Source: Tubiluchus corallicola
Taxonomy: Eukaryota; Priapulida; Priapulimorpha; Priapulimorphida; Tubiluchidae
Direction: 5' to 3'
Assembly: GCA_030141605.1 (NCBI GenBank)
Contig: JAQGDQ010001701.1
Location: 1 to 28,706 of the forward strand
DNA length: 28,706 nucleotides
Below the pieces are notes generated by a model. That model did no database searches. It was not told the origin of the DNA and saw only the letters and a program-made list of their open reading frames with translations. Below are positions 20,901 to 28,706 of this stretch, piece after piece; the stretch's first letter is position 1, and the number at the start of each line of letters is the position of its first letter. The translations under genes and the position numbers were made by a program.

Positions 20901-23900
20901 ATATGGAATGATATAAAAGATAGAAAGACTATTATTTTTTAATAGTATGTAATATAAGGTTAGATAGAGAAACTTTCTGGCTTTCAAACCACGTATGACA
21001 CGAATAAATTCCGTTTGATGCTGCACTAATAATGGCGCCTTTCGTTTTTTGCTTCCATAAGACAAGGTAGTCAAGGTAAATGAAATGTGTTTTTGAAATG
21101 AGCAGGTCTTCTGTGTGGGAGAGAAATTCCTGCTTATCATATTATGAACTTTTATTATTCGTATTTATGGTTTGAGCACCAAGTTTATATAAAGGGAATT
21201 TATTGTTTGTTTTGATGCTTTATTCTTTTTCAATTGAAAACAAAATGTCTTTGCCTGATAAAGAACTGTCTGGGGTTTGTCTGTAGAATGTCATGCACAA
21301 GGTTGAACTGAACTGAATTTCACTTACCTGGAAGCGTGTAGACATAGCTGAGCATAGAGTACCCCTTTCACTTGTAGACCCTCCTTTCCGGTGGTTTTTC
21401 TAAACCTGAAATCACATTAACAACATCTTTGTCTTGTTCAACTTCGAACCAAAACAACCACACAGACTTGTTAAGACTGCACATCCTGTCCACACCACAC
21501 ACAACCACGCCACACTTTGAATTATCAGGAGAACGATGATTTGAGTTTCGGCTACCTTTCCCCTATCCTCAAAAACGGCCAGGCGTCTCCAGATGTACAG
21601 CTTCGCTAGAGGGGTAACGAAACAACAAACAGCTCTCCCTGGACGCCCACTCAAACCCATTCATTATGATCCAAAAAATTCACTGATTCTGGTGCCCCAA
21701 ATGCCTCTGATAAGCTCTCTTTTCCAATGCTAAGCAATATAGTACAAAATTCTACTTAATAAACCTTCAAAGCTTCGCTTAACACAGTCAGCCATTCCTG
21801 GAATTTTAACCCTTTCATACCCGTTTTATCCCGTGGGATACGAGAATATTTTCTGCCTTTAAAATTAATAAGATTTTAAAACTGACAGTTATTTGATCTG
21901 TTAATAGTTATTTTGATATAAGCCAATAACAATAGACTACAAATGGTGATAAAATGGCAAACTAGAAAATCTACGTAGCATAAAAAACTGCGCAAGGTAC
22001 AGTACTTTAGAAACGACTTTGTACAGATCAGCATAGCATGCATAACTAAATGTCTTAAATACTTTAAAAAATTATCAGCAGTTGCAAAATGAAGCACATT
22101 TTTTGCTTTTGTTGTGTTTTTAAAAAAGTCGGGACTGAAAGGGTTAAGCATAGTCCCCATAGTAGTAGGTAAACAGTTACGCTTTAAAACTAAAGTGTAA
22201 CTAAAAATATCTAACACTGTATGTATAATGCCTGCTTTCTGCCATCTATACCAAATTGTCTACTTTGCTTAATCTTCAAATAGATTTGTCAATGTTGTTC
22301 GCAAGAACAGCAAAATTCAGCTTGATCGGTAAAATTTTTAAACGTTGATTTGAAAGTTTTGTGACGTCTTTGAAAATGAATCGTTTCTATTTGTAGCCAT
22401 TCTTAATAGACGGGTATAAGTTTGATCTACGGATTTACGCCTTAGTGACCTCATGTGACCCGCTGCGTGTTTACGTGTACAAGGACGGTCTAGCCAGATT
22501 CGCAACTGTTCGTTACAGCGATCCTAATAATGTTAATGTGGTGAGTACCTGTAATATACCTGTGAGTACCTGTAATGTACCTGTGAGTACCTGTAGTAAA
22601 GAGAAGTTATGTGCTGAGTACCTGTAATAAAGAGAAGTTATCTGTCAATGTGGTGCGTACCTGTAATAAAGAATGTGGTGAGTACCTGTAATAAAGAGTG
22701 TGGTGAGTACCTGTAATGTACCTGTGAGAACCCGTAATAAAGAGTGTGGTGAGTACATGTAATGTACCTGTGAGTACCTGTAATAAAGAGTGTGGTGAGT
22801 ACCTGTAATGTACCTGTGAGAACCTGTAATAAAGAGCGTGGTGAGTACCTGTAATGTACCTGTGAGTACCTGTAATAAAGAGTGTGGTGAGTACCTGTAA
22901 TAAAGAGTGTGGTGAGTACCTGTAATGTACCTGTGAGAACCTGTAATAAAGAGTGTGGTGAGTACCTGTAATGTACCTGTGAGAATCTGTAATAAAGAGT
23001 GTGGTGAGTACCTGTAATGTACCTGTGAGAACCTGTAATAAAGAGTGTGGTGAGTACCTGTAATAAAGAGTGTGGTGAGTACCTGTAATGTACCTGTGAG
23101 AACCTGTAATAAAGAATGTGGTGAGTACCTGTAATGTACCTGTGAGTACCTGTAATAAAGAATGTGGTGAGTACCTGTAATAAAGAGAAGTTATGTGACG
23201 ATGTTCACTATTGGTGAGTACCTGTAATAAAGGGAAGTTATGTGAAGATGTTCACTATTGGTTATTTTATATTTTTTTGAAGTGGAAAAGTTACTTCTGC
23301 ATTTTCGCCCTATGTAGACAATTTGAACAATTGTGTTTTTTACATTTTCTAAGTGGTAAACAAGACAAGATTAGAATTGTTACTTAATGAATAAAAAATG
23401 ACAATTTAATGTATTTGAACTTTCCTTTATGTAATAATGGCTTTAATAGTTAAACACTTAGCTTACTTTGATATATAATTTTTTCAATTTAATGAATCAA
23501 ATTGTTATTTCGAATTGAAGCAAAATAAACATCTTAAATTGTCTAGTTTGGATCAATTGTTTATGTTGAATGTAACTTCAGATTTAAAAATTACAAAACT
23601 AAATCCCTCTTAATCTTTTCCCATATGTTTCTCCTACCTTCTACCTTGGAAAAAGCGTATAAATTAGGTTGCACTAAAAAAATTTAGGCCTTTTGTCTGA
23701 AAATTTAATTTGAGGTCTTCTTATTTTAGATCAGTCATTTGTTCTGTAGGTCAGTTATTTTCAGTCATTTGTTCTGTAGGTCAGTTATTTTCAGTCATTT
23801 GTTCTGTAGGTCAGTTATTTTCAGTCATTTGTTCTGTAGGTCAGTTATTTTCAGTCATTTGTTCTGTAGGTCAGTTATTTTCAGTCATTTGTTCTGTAGG

Positions 23901-25496
23901 TCAGTTATTTTCAGTCATTTGTTCTGTAGGTCAGTTATTTTCAGTCATTTGTTCTGTAGGTCAGTTATTTTCAGTCATTTGTTCTGTAGGTCAGTTATTT
24001 TCAGTCATTTGTTCTGTAGGTCAGTTATTTTCAGTCATTTGTTCTGTAGGTCAGTTATTTTCAGTCATTTGTTCTGTAGGTCAGTTATTTTCAGTCTTTT
24101 GTTCTGTAGGTCAGTTATTTTCAGTCATTTGTTTTGTTGGTCAGTTAGTTTCAGTCATTTGTTTTGTTGGTCAGTTAGTTTCAGTCATTTGTTTTGTTGG
24201 TCAGTTAGTTTCAGTCATTTGTTTTGTTGGTCAGTTATTTTCAGTCATTTGTTCTGTAGGTCAGTTATTTTCAGTCATTTGTTTTGTTGGTCAGTTAGTT
24301 TCAGTCATTTGTTCTGTGGGTCAGTTATTTTCAGTCATTTGTTCTGTAGGTCAGTTATTTTCAGTCATTTGTTTGTGGTCGTTATTCAGTCTTTGTTCTG
24401 TAGGTCAGTTATTTTCAGTCATTTGTTCTGTAGGTCAGTTATTTTCAGTCATTTGTTCTGTAGGTCAGTTATTTTCAGTCATTTGTTTTGTTAGTCAGTT
24501 ATTTTCAGTCATTTGTTCTGTAGGTCAGTTATTTTCAGTCATTTGTTTTGTTGGTCAGTTAGTTTCAGTCATTTGTTTTGTTGGTCAGTTAGTTTCAGTC
24601 ATTTGTTTTGTTGGTCAGTTAGTTTCAGTCATTTGTTTTGTTGGTCAGTTAGTTTCAGTCATTTGTTTTGTTGGTCAGTTAGTTTCAGTCATTTGTTTTG
24701 TTGGTCAGTTAGTTTCAGTCATTTGTTTTGTTGGTCAGTTAGTTTCAGTCATTTGTTTTGTTGGTCAGTTAGTTTCAGAAACATGGCGCTGTAGATTCTG
24801 TAACACAAATTGTTAATTATAAACAATTCCTTTTAGTGTGATCAGTTATATTGGCTGATAATAACCAGTAAAAGCATCAGCTATTAACGGAGCTAGTAAC
24901 TTCTACACAATCCCTTCATTGTTTATTAATTTTATATCTTTTTCTTCATTGTTCATTTTGTTTTTCTTGTTTTAGAATAATGTCTATATGCATTTAACCA
25001 ATTACTCAATAAACAAGCGCAGTGAAGGTTTCGTGCGCGACAACGACAGCGGCAGCAAGAGGTAAATTTTCTTGTTTTTGGCACTGTGTCTTTTGACCAT
25101 AGATGCATTTTTGCACTTGTATATTAATTGGGCGCAATGATTAATTATGTGATGTTGAAATACTCATTGTTTTTGTATTAAAATGATCATATTTTCAAAA
25201 ACATTGATAGTGTTGCACTTGTCACAATTTTCGAGAAGATTTCTGCTATTAAACTTGACAATTTTTTCAGAAAGATTTCCACTATCAACACGTGGTGGGA
25301 GCAACACGGCTACGACACCGATGCAATCTGGAACGACATCGACGACGTCATCATTAAGACTCTCTTGTCGGCTTTTCCCGCGCTGAAGCACAACTACCGA
25401 TCCTGCTTTCCGAATCACACCAGGGGGAGTGCTTGTTTTGAAATACTTGGCTTCGACGTATTGCTGGATCACAAGCTGAAGCCATTTTTGTTAGAG
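14799..25496 (+). CDS. TTLL6/13: Tubulin polyglutamylase, TTLL6/13 group (spliced, 3' partial)
   Basis: Eight exons join in compatible phases to give 350 codons from the ATG at 14799 with no internal stop. The family adds glutamate side chains to tubulin C-terminal tails in ciliary and other stable microtubules, using ATP. Visible features: a basic run (KKKRRRRRR, about residues 42-50), LTNCKYD (55-61), WSLYWTD (81-87), [15 protein letters not shown] (105-119), [10 protein letters not shown] (137-146), the ATP-binding Lys in [15 protein letters not shown] (K165), KFDLRIY (206-212), MHLTNYSIN (251-259), and D337 with E350 at the 13-residue spacing expected of the Mg-binding Asp and Glu. The expected VN after E350 must lie in a later exon outside the window. 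Substrate preference (alpha- versus beta-tubulin) is not readable here. The start is inferred: exon 1 has an acceptor before it and no in-frame stop upstream of the ATG, so coding may begin earlier. Confidence 0.9.
14948..15305. other. TTLL intron, AT-rich
   Basis: No array, element or RNA recognised; includes a short TATATATATATA run near 15138. One of the few introns in the window without a minisatellite. Confidence 0.5.
15306..15343 (+). CDS. TTLL6/13: TTLL 38-nt micro-exon (LTNCKYD)
   Basis: The sequence TTTTTCAG|G precedes it and TAG|GTAAGT follows. The 38 nt give 1 + 12 codons + 1 and encode [12 protein letters not shown], the conserved TTLL6/13 segment between the basic run and the RREAKKYG-like helix. 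Entry phase matches exon 1 and exit phase matches the exon at 16572. Its 3' 27 nt and its donor are repeated twice more downstream. Present only in the loop. Confidence 0.85.
15317..15530 (+). repeat. 70-bp repeat that copies the micro-exon donor
   Basis: GCTTAACAAATTGTAAATAT followed by GATGTAG|GTAAGTTCTAG starts at 15317, 15388 and 15458, with a degenerate end near 15525. The first copy starts inside the 38-nt exon, so its last 27 nt and donor are present three times; only the first has the TTTTTCAG acceptor upstream. Confidence 0.92.
15629..16547. repeat. 42-bp minisatellite, about 22 units
   Basis: Unit CTGCATATTCTGCAGACTGA plus GACCCATCATTCACTAGACTAG; some units lose CAT (39-40 bp). Contains the inverted repeat CTGCA..TGCAG and an ACTAGACTAG run. 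Ends about 25 nt before the acceptor of exon 16572. A 73-codon minus frame (15764-15985) is repeat translation. Confidence 0.95.
16572..16690 (+). CDS. TTLL6/13: TTLL exon encoding [18 protein letters not shown]
   Basis: Acceptor GTTGCTTTGCAG with a good upstream branch-like CTCTAAC; donor CAG|GTAAAT. Encodes [10 protein letters not shown] through [23 protein letters not shown] (residues 63-102), strongly diagnostic of TTLL6/13-type glutamylases. A 42-bp satellite ends about 25 nt upstream and a 10/12-bp satellite begins about 5 nt after the donor, so the exon is sandwiched between two arrays. It is the last exon before the right arm and has no inverted copy. Confidence 0.9.
16696..17574. repeat. 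10/12-bp satellite (right inner edge)
   Basis: CTATATAACACA and CTATAACACA units, about 80, starting about 5 nt after the donor of exon 16572-16690 (GTAAATACACTATAACACAC), so the array was seeded at the donor. Local repeats of longer blocks are visible. Nearly twice the length of the left array. Confidence 0.93.
17935..18275 (+). mobile_element. Non-LTR retroposon 3'-end-like element (right)
   Basis: Partner of 12322-12665, virtually identical, ending with the GAATT tail about 130 bp upstream of exon 18405. The relative of its head is at about 20215-20366 on this arm. Identity across this block contrasts with 17640-17880, just outside it, where the arms differ noticeably. Confidence 0.55.
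18405..18535 (+). CDS. TTLL6/13: TTLL exon encoding [15 protein letters not shown]…FPRTWCLPA
   Basis: Acceptor TGCCTTACAG. The frame encodes residues 103-145 plus two nt. I place the donor at GA|GTATGT (18536) rather than at AAG|GTTTAA (18549), because GA plus the C opening the next exon gives Asp and restores the family's PAD-x-GDFQ register. The product carries the N-terminal-lobe motifs [15 protein letters not shown] and FPRTWCLP. A 30-bp satellite starts about 50 nt downstream. Confidence 0.9.
18584..18870. repeat. 30-bp minisatellite (right, about 9 units)
   Basis: Reverse complement of the left array, only about nine units and lacking the ACTAGC/ACTAGG/GAGC variants. The four outermost units at each end match the left array, so the difference is an internal expansion on the left or contraction on the right. 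Confidence 0.95.
19601..19757 (+). CDS. TTLL6/13: TTLL ATP-grasp exon ([15 protein letters not shown])
   Basis: Acceptor CTCATTTCAG; donor AAA|GTGCGT. One nt completes Asp146, then 52 codons run [15 protein letters not shown] through QVYISK (147-198). K165 in ICKPD and the Gly-rich GCQGRGI loop are the ATP-contacting elements of the TTLL ATP-grasp fold; QVYI corresponds to the hinge strand. The exon is identical by eye to its left-arm copy although the neighbouring intron differs by several percent. Confidence 0.92.
19871..20144 (+). mobile_element. tRNA-derived SINE with short (ATT)n tail (right)
   Basis: Full-length partner of the left SINE: tRNA-like head 19871-19945 with RNA polymerase III A box TAGTCTAGTGG and B box GTTCGAACC, body, then about seven ATT units ending at AAGACCT. 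Roughly 3-4% different from the left copy. The source tRNA is ambiguous (TCC, Gly-like, fits the anticodon position loosely), so this is not a functional tRNA gene. Confidence 0.88.
20553..20790 (-). mobile_element. CR1-like retroposon 3' end with private 53-bp duplication (right)
   Basis: Counterpart of 8200-8380. A 53-bp segment (TGTTCACTTATAYACGAAGG through GCAGGGCT) is tandemly duplicated at 20673-20725 and 20726-20778; the left arm has one copy. Confidence 0.6.
21046..21282. other. Unique intron, right arm
   Basis: Counterpart of about 7509-7745; AT-rich, several percent different between arms, no feature recognised. Confidence 0.4.
21810..22143. mobile_element. piggyBac-type MITE (right copy)
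   Basis: Counterpart of 6526-6857, flanked by TTAA at 21806-21809 and 22144-22147. Ends CCCTTTCATACCCG and CGGGACTGAAAGGG. The internal palindrome is broken here (TATCCCGTGGGATA). Same site in both arms, so it inserted before they separated. A 113-codon minus frame across it is incidental. Confidence 0.8.
22397..22540 (+). CDS. TTLL6/13: TTLL exon encoding [14 protein letters not shown]…[11 protein letters not shown]
   Basis: Acceptor TTTCTATTTGTAG; 48 codons in phase 0/0 (residues 199-246), with [21 protein letters not shown] and DGLARFA, the central ATP-grasp strands that supply a conserved Arg. The donor GTG|GTGAGT opens a long array that repeats this same donor. Compared with the left-arm copy I see one change, a synonymous Leu codon (CTA here, TTA there). 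Confidence 0.92.
22541..23224. repeat. Donor-derived about 25-bp minisatellite (right)
   Basis: Starts at the donor of exon 22397-22540 and repeats GTG|GTGAGTACCTGTAATAAAG about twenty times, with many units carrying an extra AATGTACCTGTGAGAACCTG segment. The last units add GAAGTTATGTGA and the array dissolves into unique intron. Each unit is a near-consensus 5' splice site. Confidence 0.93.
23225..23730. other. Unique intron, right arm
   Basis: Counterpart of 4981-5539, nearly identical, no gene or RNA recognised. Confidence 0.5.
23731..24780. repeat. 30-bp minisatellite, two variants (right)
   Basis: Reverse-complement partner of 3931-4980. Reading inward from the exon side the variant order is the same at first (eight A, B, C, B...), then diverges. 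One unit pair near 24361-24410 is degenerate with several deletions, and single-unit variants (TCAGTCTTTT near 24090-24099, TGTGGG near 24315) are private to this arm. Confidence 0.97.
24976..25061 (+). CDS. TTLL6/13: TTLL exon encoding [10 protein letters not shown]
   Basis: Acceptor TTCTTGTTTTAG; donor AG|GTAAAT. 28 codons plus two nt: [19 protein letters not shown] through DSGSK (247-274). MHLTNYSIN is the invariant TTLL motif involved in ATP/Mg handling. The left-arm copy is identical by eye. Confidence 0.92.
25271..25496 (+). CDS. TTLL6/13: TTLL C-terminal ATP-grasp exon ending LLE
   Basis: Acceptor TTTTTTCAG; donor GAG|GTGAGT. One nt plus 75 codons (R275-E350): [40 protein letters not shown], and [21 protein letters not shown] at the end. 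D337 and E350 match the spacing of the family's metal-binding Asp and Glu. The family continues V-N directly after this Glu, so a further exon is required; none is visible before the 57-bp array that fills the rest of the window. Confidence 0.92.
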
Positions 25497-25575
25497 GTGA
25501 GTAGAGATTTATGTGAGTAGGTTAGATTTGAGTAGAGATTTTTGTGAGCAGGTGAGTAGGTTAGAGGTGAGTAGG
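25491..25575 (+). repeat. Triplicated splice-donor region after exon LLE
   Basis: TTAGA(G)GTGAGTAG starts at 25491, 25522 and 25561. The first is the real exon end and donor; the second has lost the GG (TTTGAGTAG) and the third restores AG|GTGAGTAG. GTGAGTAGG and GTGAGCAGG lie between them. The left arm mirrors this at 3144-3219. Confidence 0.75.
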
Positions 25576-26078
25576 AATTTATGTACTTCAGTTGCAAGAC
25601 GGGATCCAGCACCTGATGGTAAGGTCTGCTTGATGTTTGTATTTGTAGCAAGACCAGAACTTAGCTCACTATCGTAGATTACCGTCTATCACGAGCCACT
25701 GAACCAGCGGGGTCTTTCCCATGTTCAGATGTGAAAGATTGCTTCATTAGTGATGGTGAATGGCAATTGAAACTACCATTGCAAATATTGCAAGCTATTA
25801 ACTGATCAGCTTCAATTTTGCTTAAATTCTATCACAAAGCGCATATCGTGACCTTTCAGCCTTTTATCACTTAACCTCTGTAGTCAAACTAAAGTAGTAC
25901 TCACACTATGGTAGTATTCACACTATATCAAATAACAAAACGTACAAATGTTTATGTGTAAACTGTCTATTTTTTCATTAAACATGAACTTTGCATTTTT
26001 TCAATGTTCTTGCCGATGTTCTTCAATTTTGTATTTGTTCATATAGATGTTTTACATTTTCTTTAGTTTGCTATTTCA

Positions 26079-28706
26079 CACCTGTGTAGACAACATTGCC
26101 TCTGTTTTTAGTTTGTTTTACCTGTGCAGGTAAATCACTTGTGTAGACAACTTTGTCTCTGTTTTTAGTTTGTTTTACCTGTGCAGGTAAATCACTTGTG
26201 TAGACAATTTTGCCACTGTTTTTAGTTTGTTTTACCTGTGCAGGTAAATCACCTGTGCAGACAATTTTGCCACTGTTTTTAGTTTGTTTTACCTGTGCAG
26301 GTAAATCACTTGTGTAGACAACTTTGCCACTGTTTTTAGTTTGTTTTACCTGTGCAGGTAAATCACTTGTGTAGACAACTTTGTCTCTGTTTTTAGTTTG
26401 TTTTACCTGTGCAGGTAAATCACTTGTGTAGACAATTTTGCCACTGTTTTTAGTTTGTTTTACCTGTGCAGGTAAATCACCTGTGCAGACAATTTTGCCA
26501 CTGTTTTTAGTTTGTTTTACCTGTGCAGGTAAATCACTTGTGTAGACAACTTTGCCACTGTTTTTAGTTTGTTTTACCTGTGCAGGTAAATCACTTGTGT
26601 AGACAACTTTGCCACTGTTTTTAGTTTGTTTTACCTGTGCAGGTAAATCATTGTGTAGACAACTTTGCCTCTGTTTTAATTTTTTTACCTGTGCAGGTAA
26701 ATCACTTGTGTAGACAACTTTGCCACTGTTTTTAATTTTTTTACCTTTGCAGGTAAATCACTTGTGTAGACAACTTTGTCTCTGTTTTTAGTTTGTTTTA
26801 CCTGTGCAGGTAAATCACTTGTGCAGACAACTTTGCCTCTGTTTTTAATTTTTTTACCTGTGCAGGTAAATCACTTGTGTAGACAACTTTGCCACTGTTT
26901 TTAGTTTGTTTTACCTGTGCAGGTAAATCACTTGTGTAGACAACTTTGCCACTGTTTTTAGTTTGTTTTACCTGTGCAGGTAAATCACTTGTGTAGACAA
27001 CTTTGCCTCTGTTTTTAATTTTTTTACCTGTGCAGGTAAATCACTTGTGTAGACAACTTTGCCACTGTTTTTAATTTTTTTACCTGTGCAGGTAAATCAC
27101 TTGTGTAGACAACTTTGCCACTGTTTTTAGTTTGTTTTACCTGTGCAGGTAAATCACTTGTGTAGACAACTTTGCCTCTGTTTTTAATTTTTTTACCTGT
27201 GCAGGTAAATCACTTGTGTAGACAACTTTGCCTCTGTTTTTAGTTTGTTTTACCTGTGCAGATAAATCACTTGTGTAGACAACTTTGCCACTGTTTTTAG
27301 TTTTTTTACCTGTGCAGGTAAATCACTTGTGTAGACAACTTTGCCACTGTTTTTAGTTTGTTTTACCTGTGCAGGTAAATCACTTGTATAGACAACTTTG
27401 CCTCTGTTTTTAATTTTTTTACCTGTGCAGGTAAATCACTTGTGTAGACAACTTTGCCTCTGTTTTTAATTTTTTTACCTGTGCAGGTAAATCACTTGTG
27501 TAGACAACTTTGCCACTGTTTTTAGTTTGTTTTACCTGTGCAGGTAAATCACTTGTGTAGACAACTTTGCCTCTGTTTTTAATTTTTTTACCTGTGCAGG
27601 TAAATCACTTGTGTAGACAACTTTGCCTCTGTTTTTAGTTTGTTTTACCTGTGCAGATAAATCACTTGTGTAGACAACTTTGCCACTGTTTGTAATTTTT
27701 TTACCTGTGCAGGTAAATCACTTGTGTAGGCAACTTTGTCTCTGCTTTTAATTTTTTTACCTGTGCAGGTAAATCACTTATGTAGACAACTTTGCTCTGT
27801 TTGTAATTTTTTTACCTGTGCAGGTAAATCACTTGTGCAGACAACTTTGTCTCTGTTTTTCATTTTTTTACCTGTGCAGGTAAATCACTTGTGCAGACAA
27901 CTTTGTCTCTGTTTTTCATTTTTTTACCTGTGCAGGTAAATCACTTGTGCAGACAACTTTGTCTCTGTTTTTAATTTTTTTACCTGTGCAGGTAAATCAC
28001 TTGTGTAGACAACTTTGTCTCTGTTTTTAATTGTCTCTGTTTTTAATTTTTTTACCTTTGCAGGTAAATCACTTATGTAGACAACTTTGCCTCTGTTTTT
28101 AATTTTTTTTTTACCTGTGCAGGTAAATCACTTGTGCAGACAACTTTGCCACTGTTTTTAATTTTTTTACCTGTGCAGGTAAATCACTTGTGCAGACAAC
28201 TTTGCCTCTGTTTTTCATTTTTTTTACCTGTGCAGGTAAATCACCTGTGTAAACAACTTTGTCACTGTTTTTATTTTTTTTTACCTGTGCAGGTAAATCA
28301 CTTGTGTAGACAACTTTGCCTCTGTTTTTAATTTTTTTTACCTGTGCAGGTAAATCACTTGTGTAGACAACTTTGCCTCTGTTTTTAATTTTTTTTTACC
28401 TGTGCAGGTAAATCACTTGTGTAGACAACTTTGCCTCTGTTTTTAATTTTTTTTTACCTGTGCAGGTAAATCACTTGTGCAGACAACTTTGCCTCTGTTT
28501 TTCATTTTTTTTTTACCTGTGCAGGTAAATCACCTGTGTAGACAACTTTGTCACTGTTTTTATTTTTTTTACCTGTGCAGGTAAATCACTTGTGTAGACA
28601 ACTTTGCCACTGTTTTTAATTTTTTTTTTACCTGTGCAGGTAAATCACTTGTGTAGACAATTTTGCCACTGTTTTTAATTTTTTTTACCTGTGCAGGTAA
28701 ATCACT
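26079..28706. repeat. 57-bp satellite array (right end)
   Basis: Reverse complement of the left-end array, about 46 units, in the TTLL intron downstream of 25496 and running off the window. On the gene's sense strand each unit reads a T-rich tract, then TTTACCTGTGCAG|GTAAAT, an acceptor-like sequence abutting a donor-like one. There is no coding exon inside; the small open frames are repeat translation. Confidence 0.97.

Larger units (their letters stand above)
16696..28706. repeat. Right arm of giant inverted repeat
   Basis: Partner of the left arm, about 1.5 kb shorter. Most of the difference is explained by the left-only segment at about 8800-10045, the AAT expansion, a 142-bp and a 188-bp duplication and the longer 30-bp array on the left, partly offset by a longer 10/12-bp array here. 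This arm is continuous with the loop exons, so it is the arm belonging to the complete gene model. Confidence 0.95.

Noticed and set aside
1-28706. Fold-back read (single-molecule hairpin) artefact
   Set aside because: Arms differ by private kb-scale and short indels, satellite lengths and clustered substitutions, which one molecule read twice would not show. A two-haplotype misjoin remains possible and is listed as a finding.

Overview
This is an animal (metazoan) nuclear genomic segment: AT-rich, intron-dominated, with GT-AG introns, a tRNA-derived SINE, non-LTR retroposon 3' ends, a TTAA-flanked MITE and many minisatellites. The one gene I recognise is a tubulin tyrosine ligase-like polyglutamylase of the TTLL6/TTLL13 group. 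I cannot name the species; a highly heterozygous marine invertebrate is plausible. No prokaryotic features are present.

The dominant structure is a giant inverted repeat. The left arm is about 1-13512 and the right arm about 16696-28706; they are reverse complements of each other with many indels. They flank a single-copy loop at about 13513-16695. Both window ends lie in the same 57-bp satellite, and both inner arm ends lie in the same 10/12-bp satellite.

The + strand carries a coherent gene model of eight exons: 14782-14947, 15306-15343, 16572-16690 (loop), then 18405-18535, 19601-19757, 22397-22540, 24976-25061 and 25271-25496 (right arm). All intron phases agree. From the ATG at 14799 they give exactly 350 codons, from a basic N-terminus through the ATP-grasp core to the metal-ligand Glu of the LLE motif. 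The next exon, expected to encode the VN motif, lies beyond the window. The left arm carries minus-strand copies of the last five exons (12061-12191, 10638-10794, 6127-6270, 3649-3734, 3214-3439) with intact splice sites and, by eye, one synonymous difference. It lacks the three loop exons.

Almost every intron holds a minisatellite, often starting at or copying an exon/intron junction: 57-bp (1-2628; 26079-28706), two-variant 30-bp (3931-4980; 23731-24780), about 25-bp donor-derived (5540-6126; 22541-23224), another 30-bp (11511-12010; 18584-18870), 10/12-bp (13019-13516; 16696-17574), 31-bp (13513-13819), 71-bp (15317-15530) and 42-bp (15629-16547). Mobile elements shared by both arms were present before the arms diverged. 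Left-arm-only and right-arm-only changes mark later divergence: a roughly 1.2-kb segment, an AAT expansion, and 142-bp, 188-bp and 53-bp duplications.

The main question is whether this palindrome is real or two haplotypes joined head to head. Exons are essentially unchanged while adjacent introns differ by several percent. That means both copies were under selection for most of their separate history, which fits two alleles or two functional copies better than an old truncated pseudogene.
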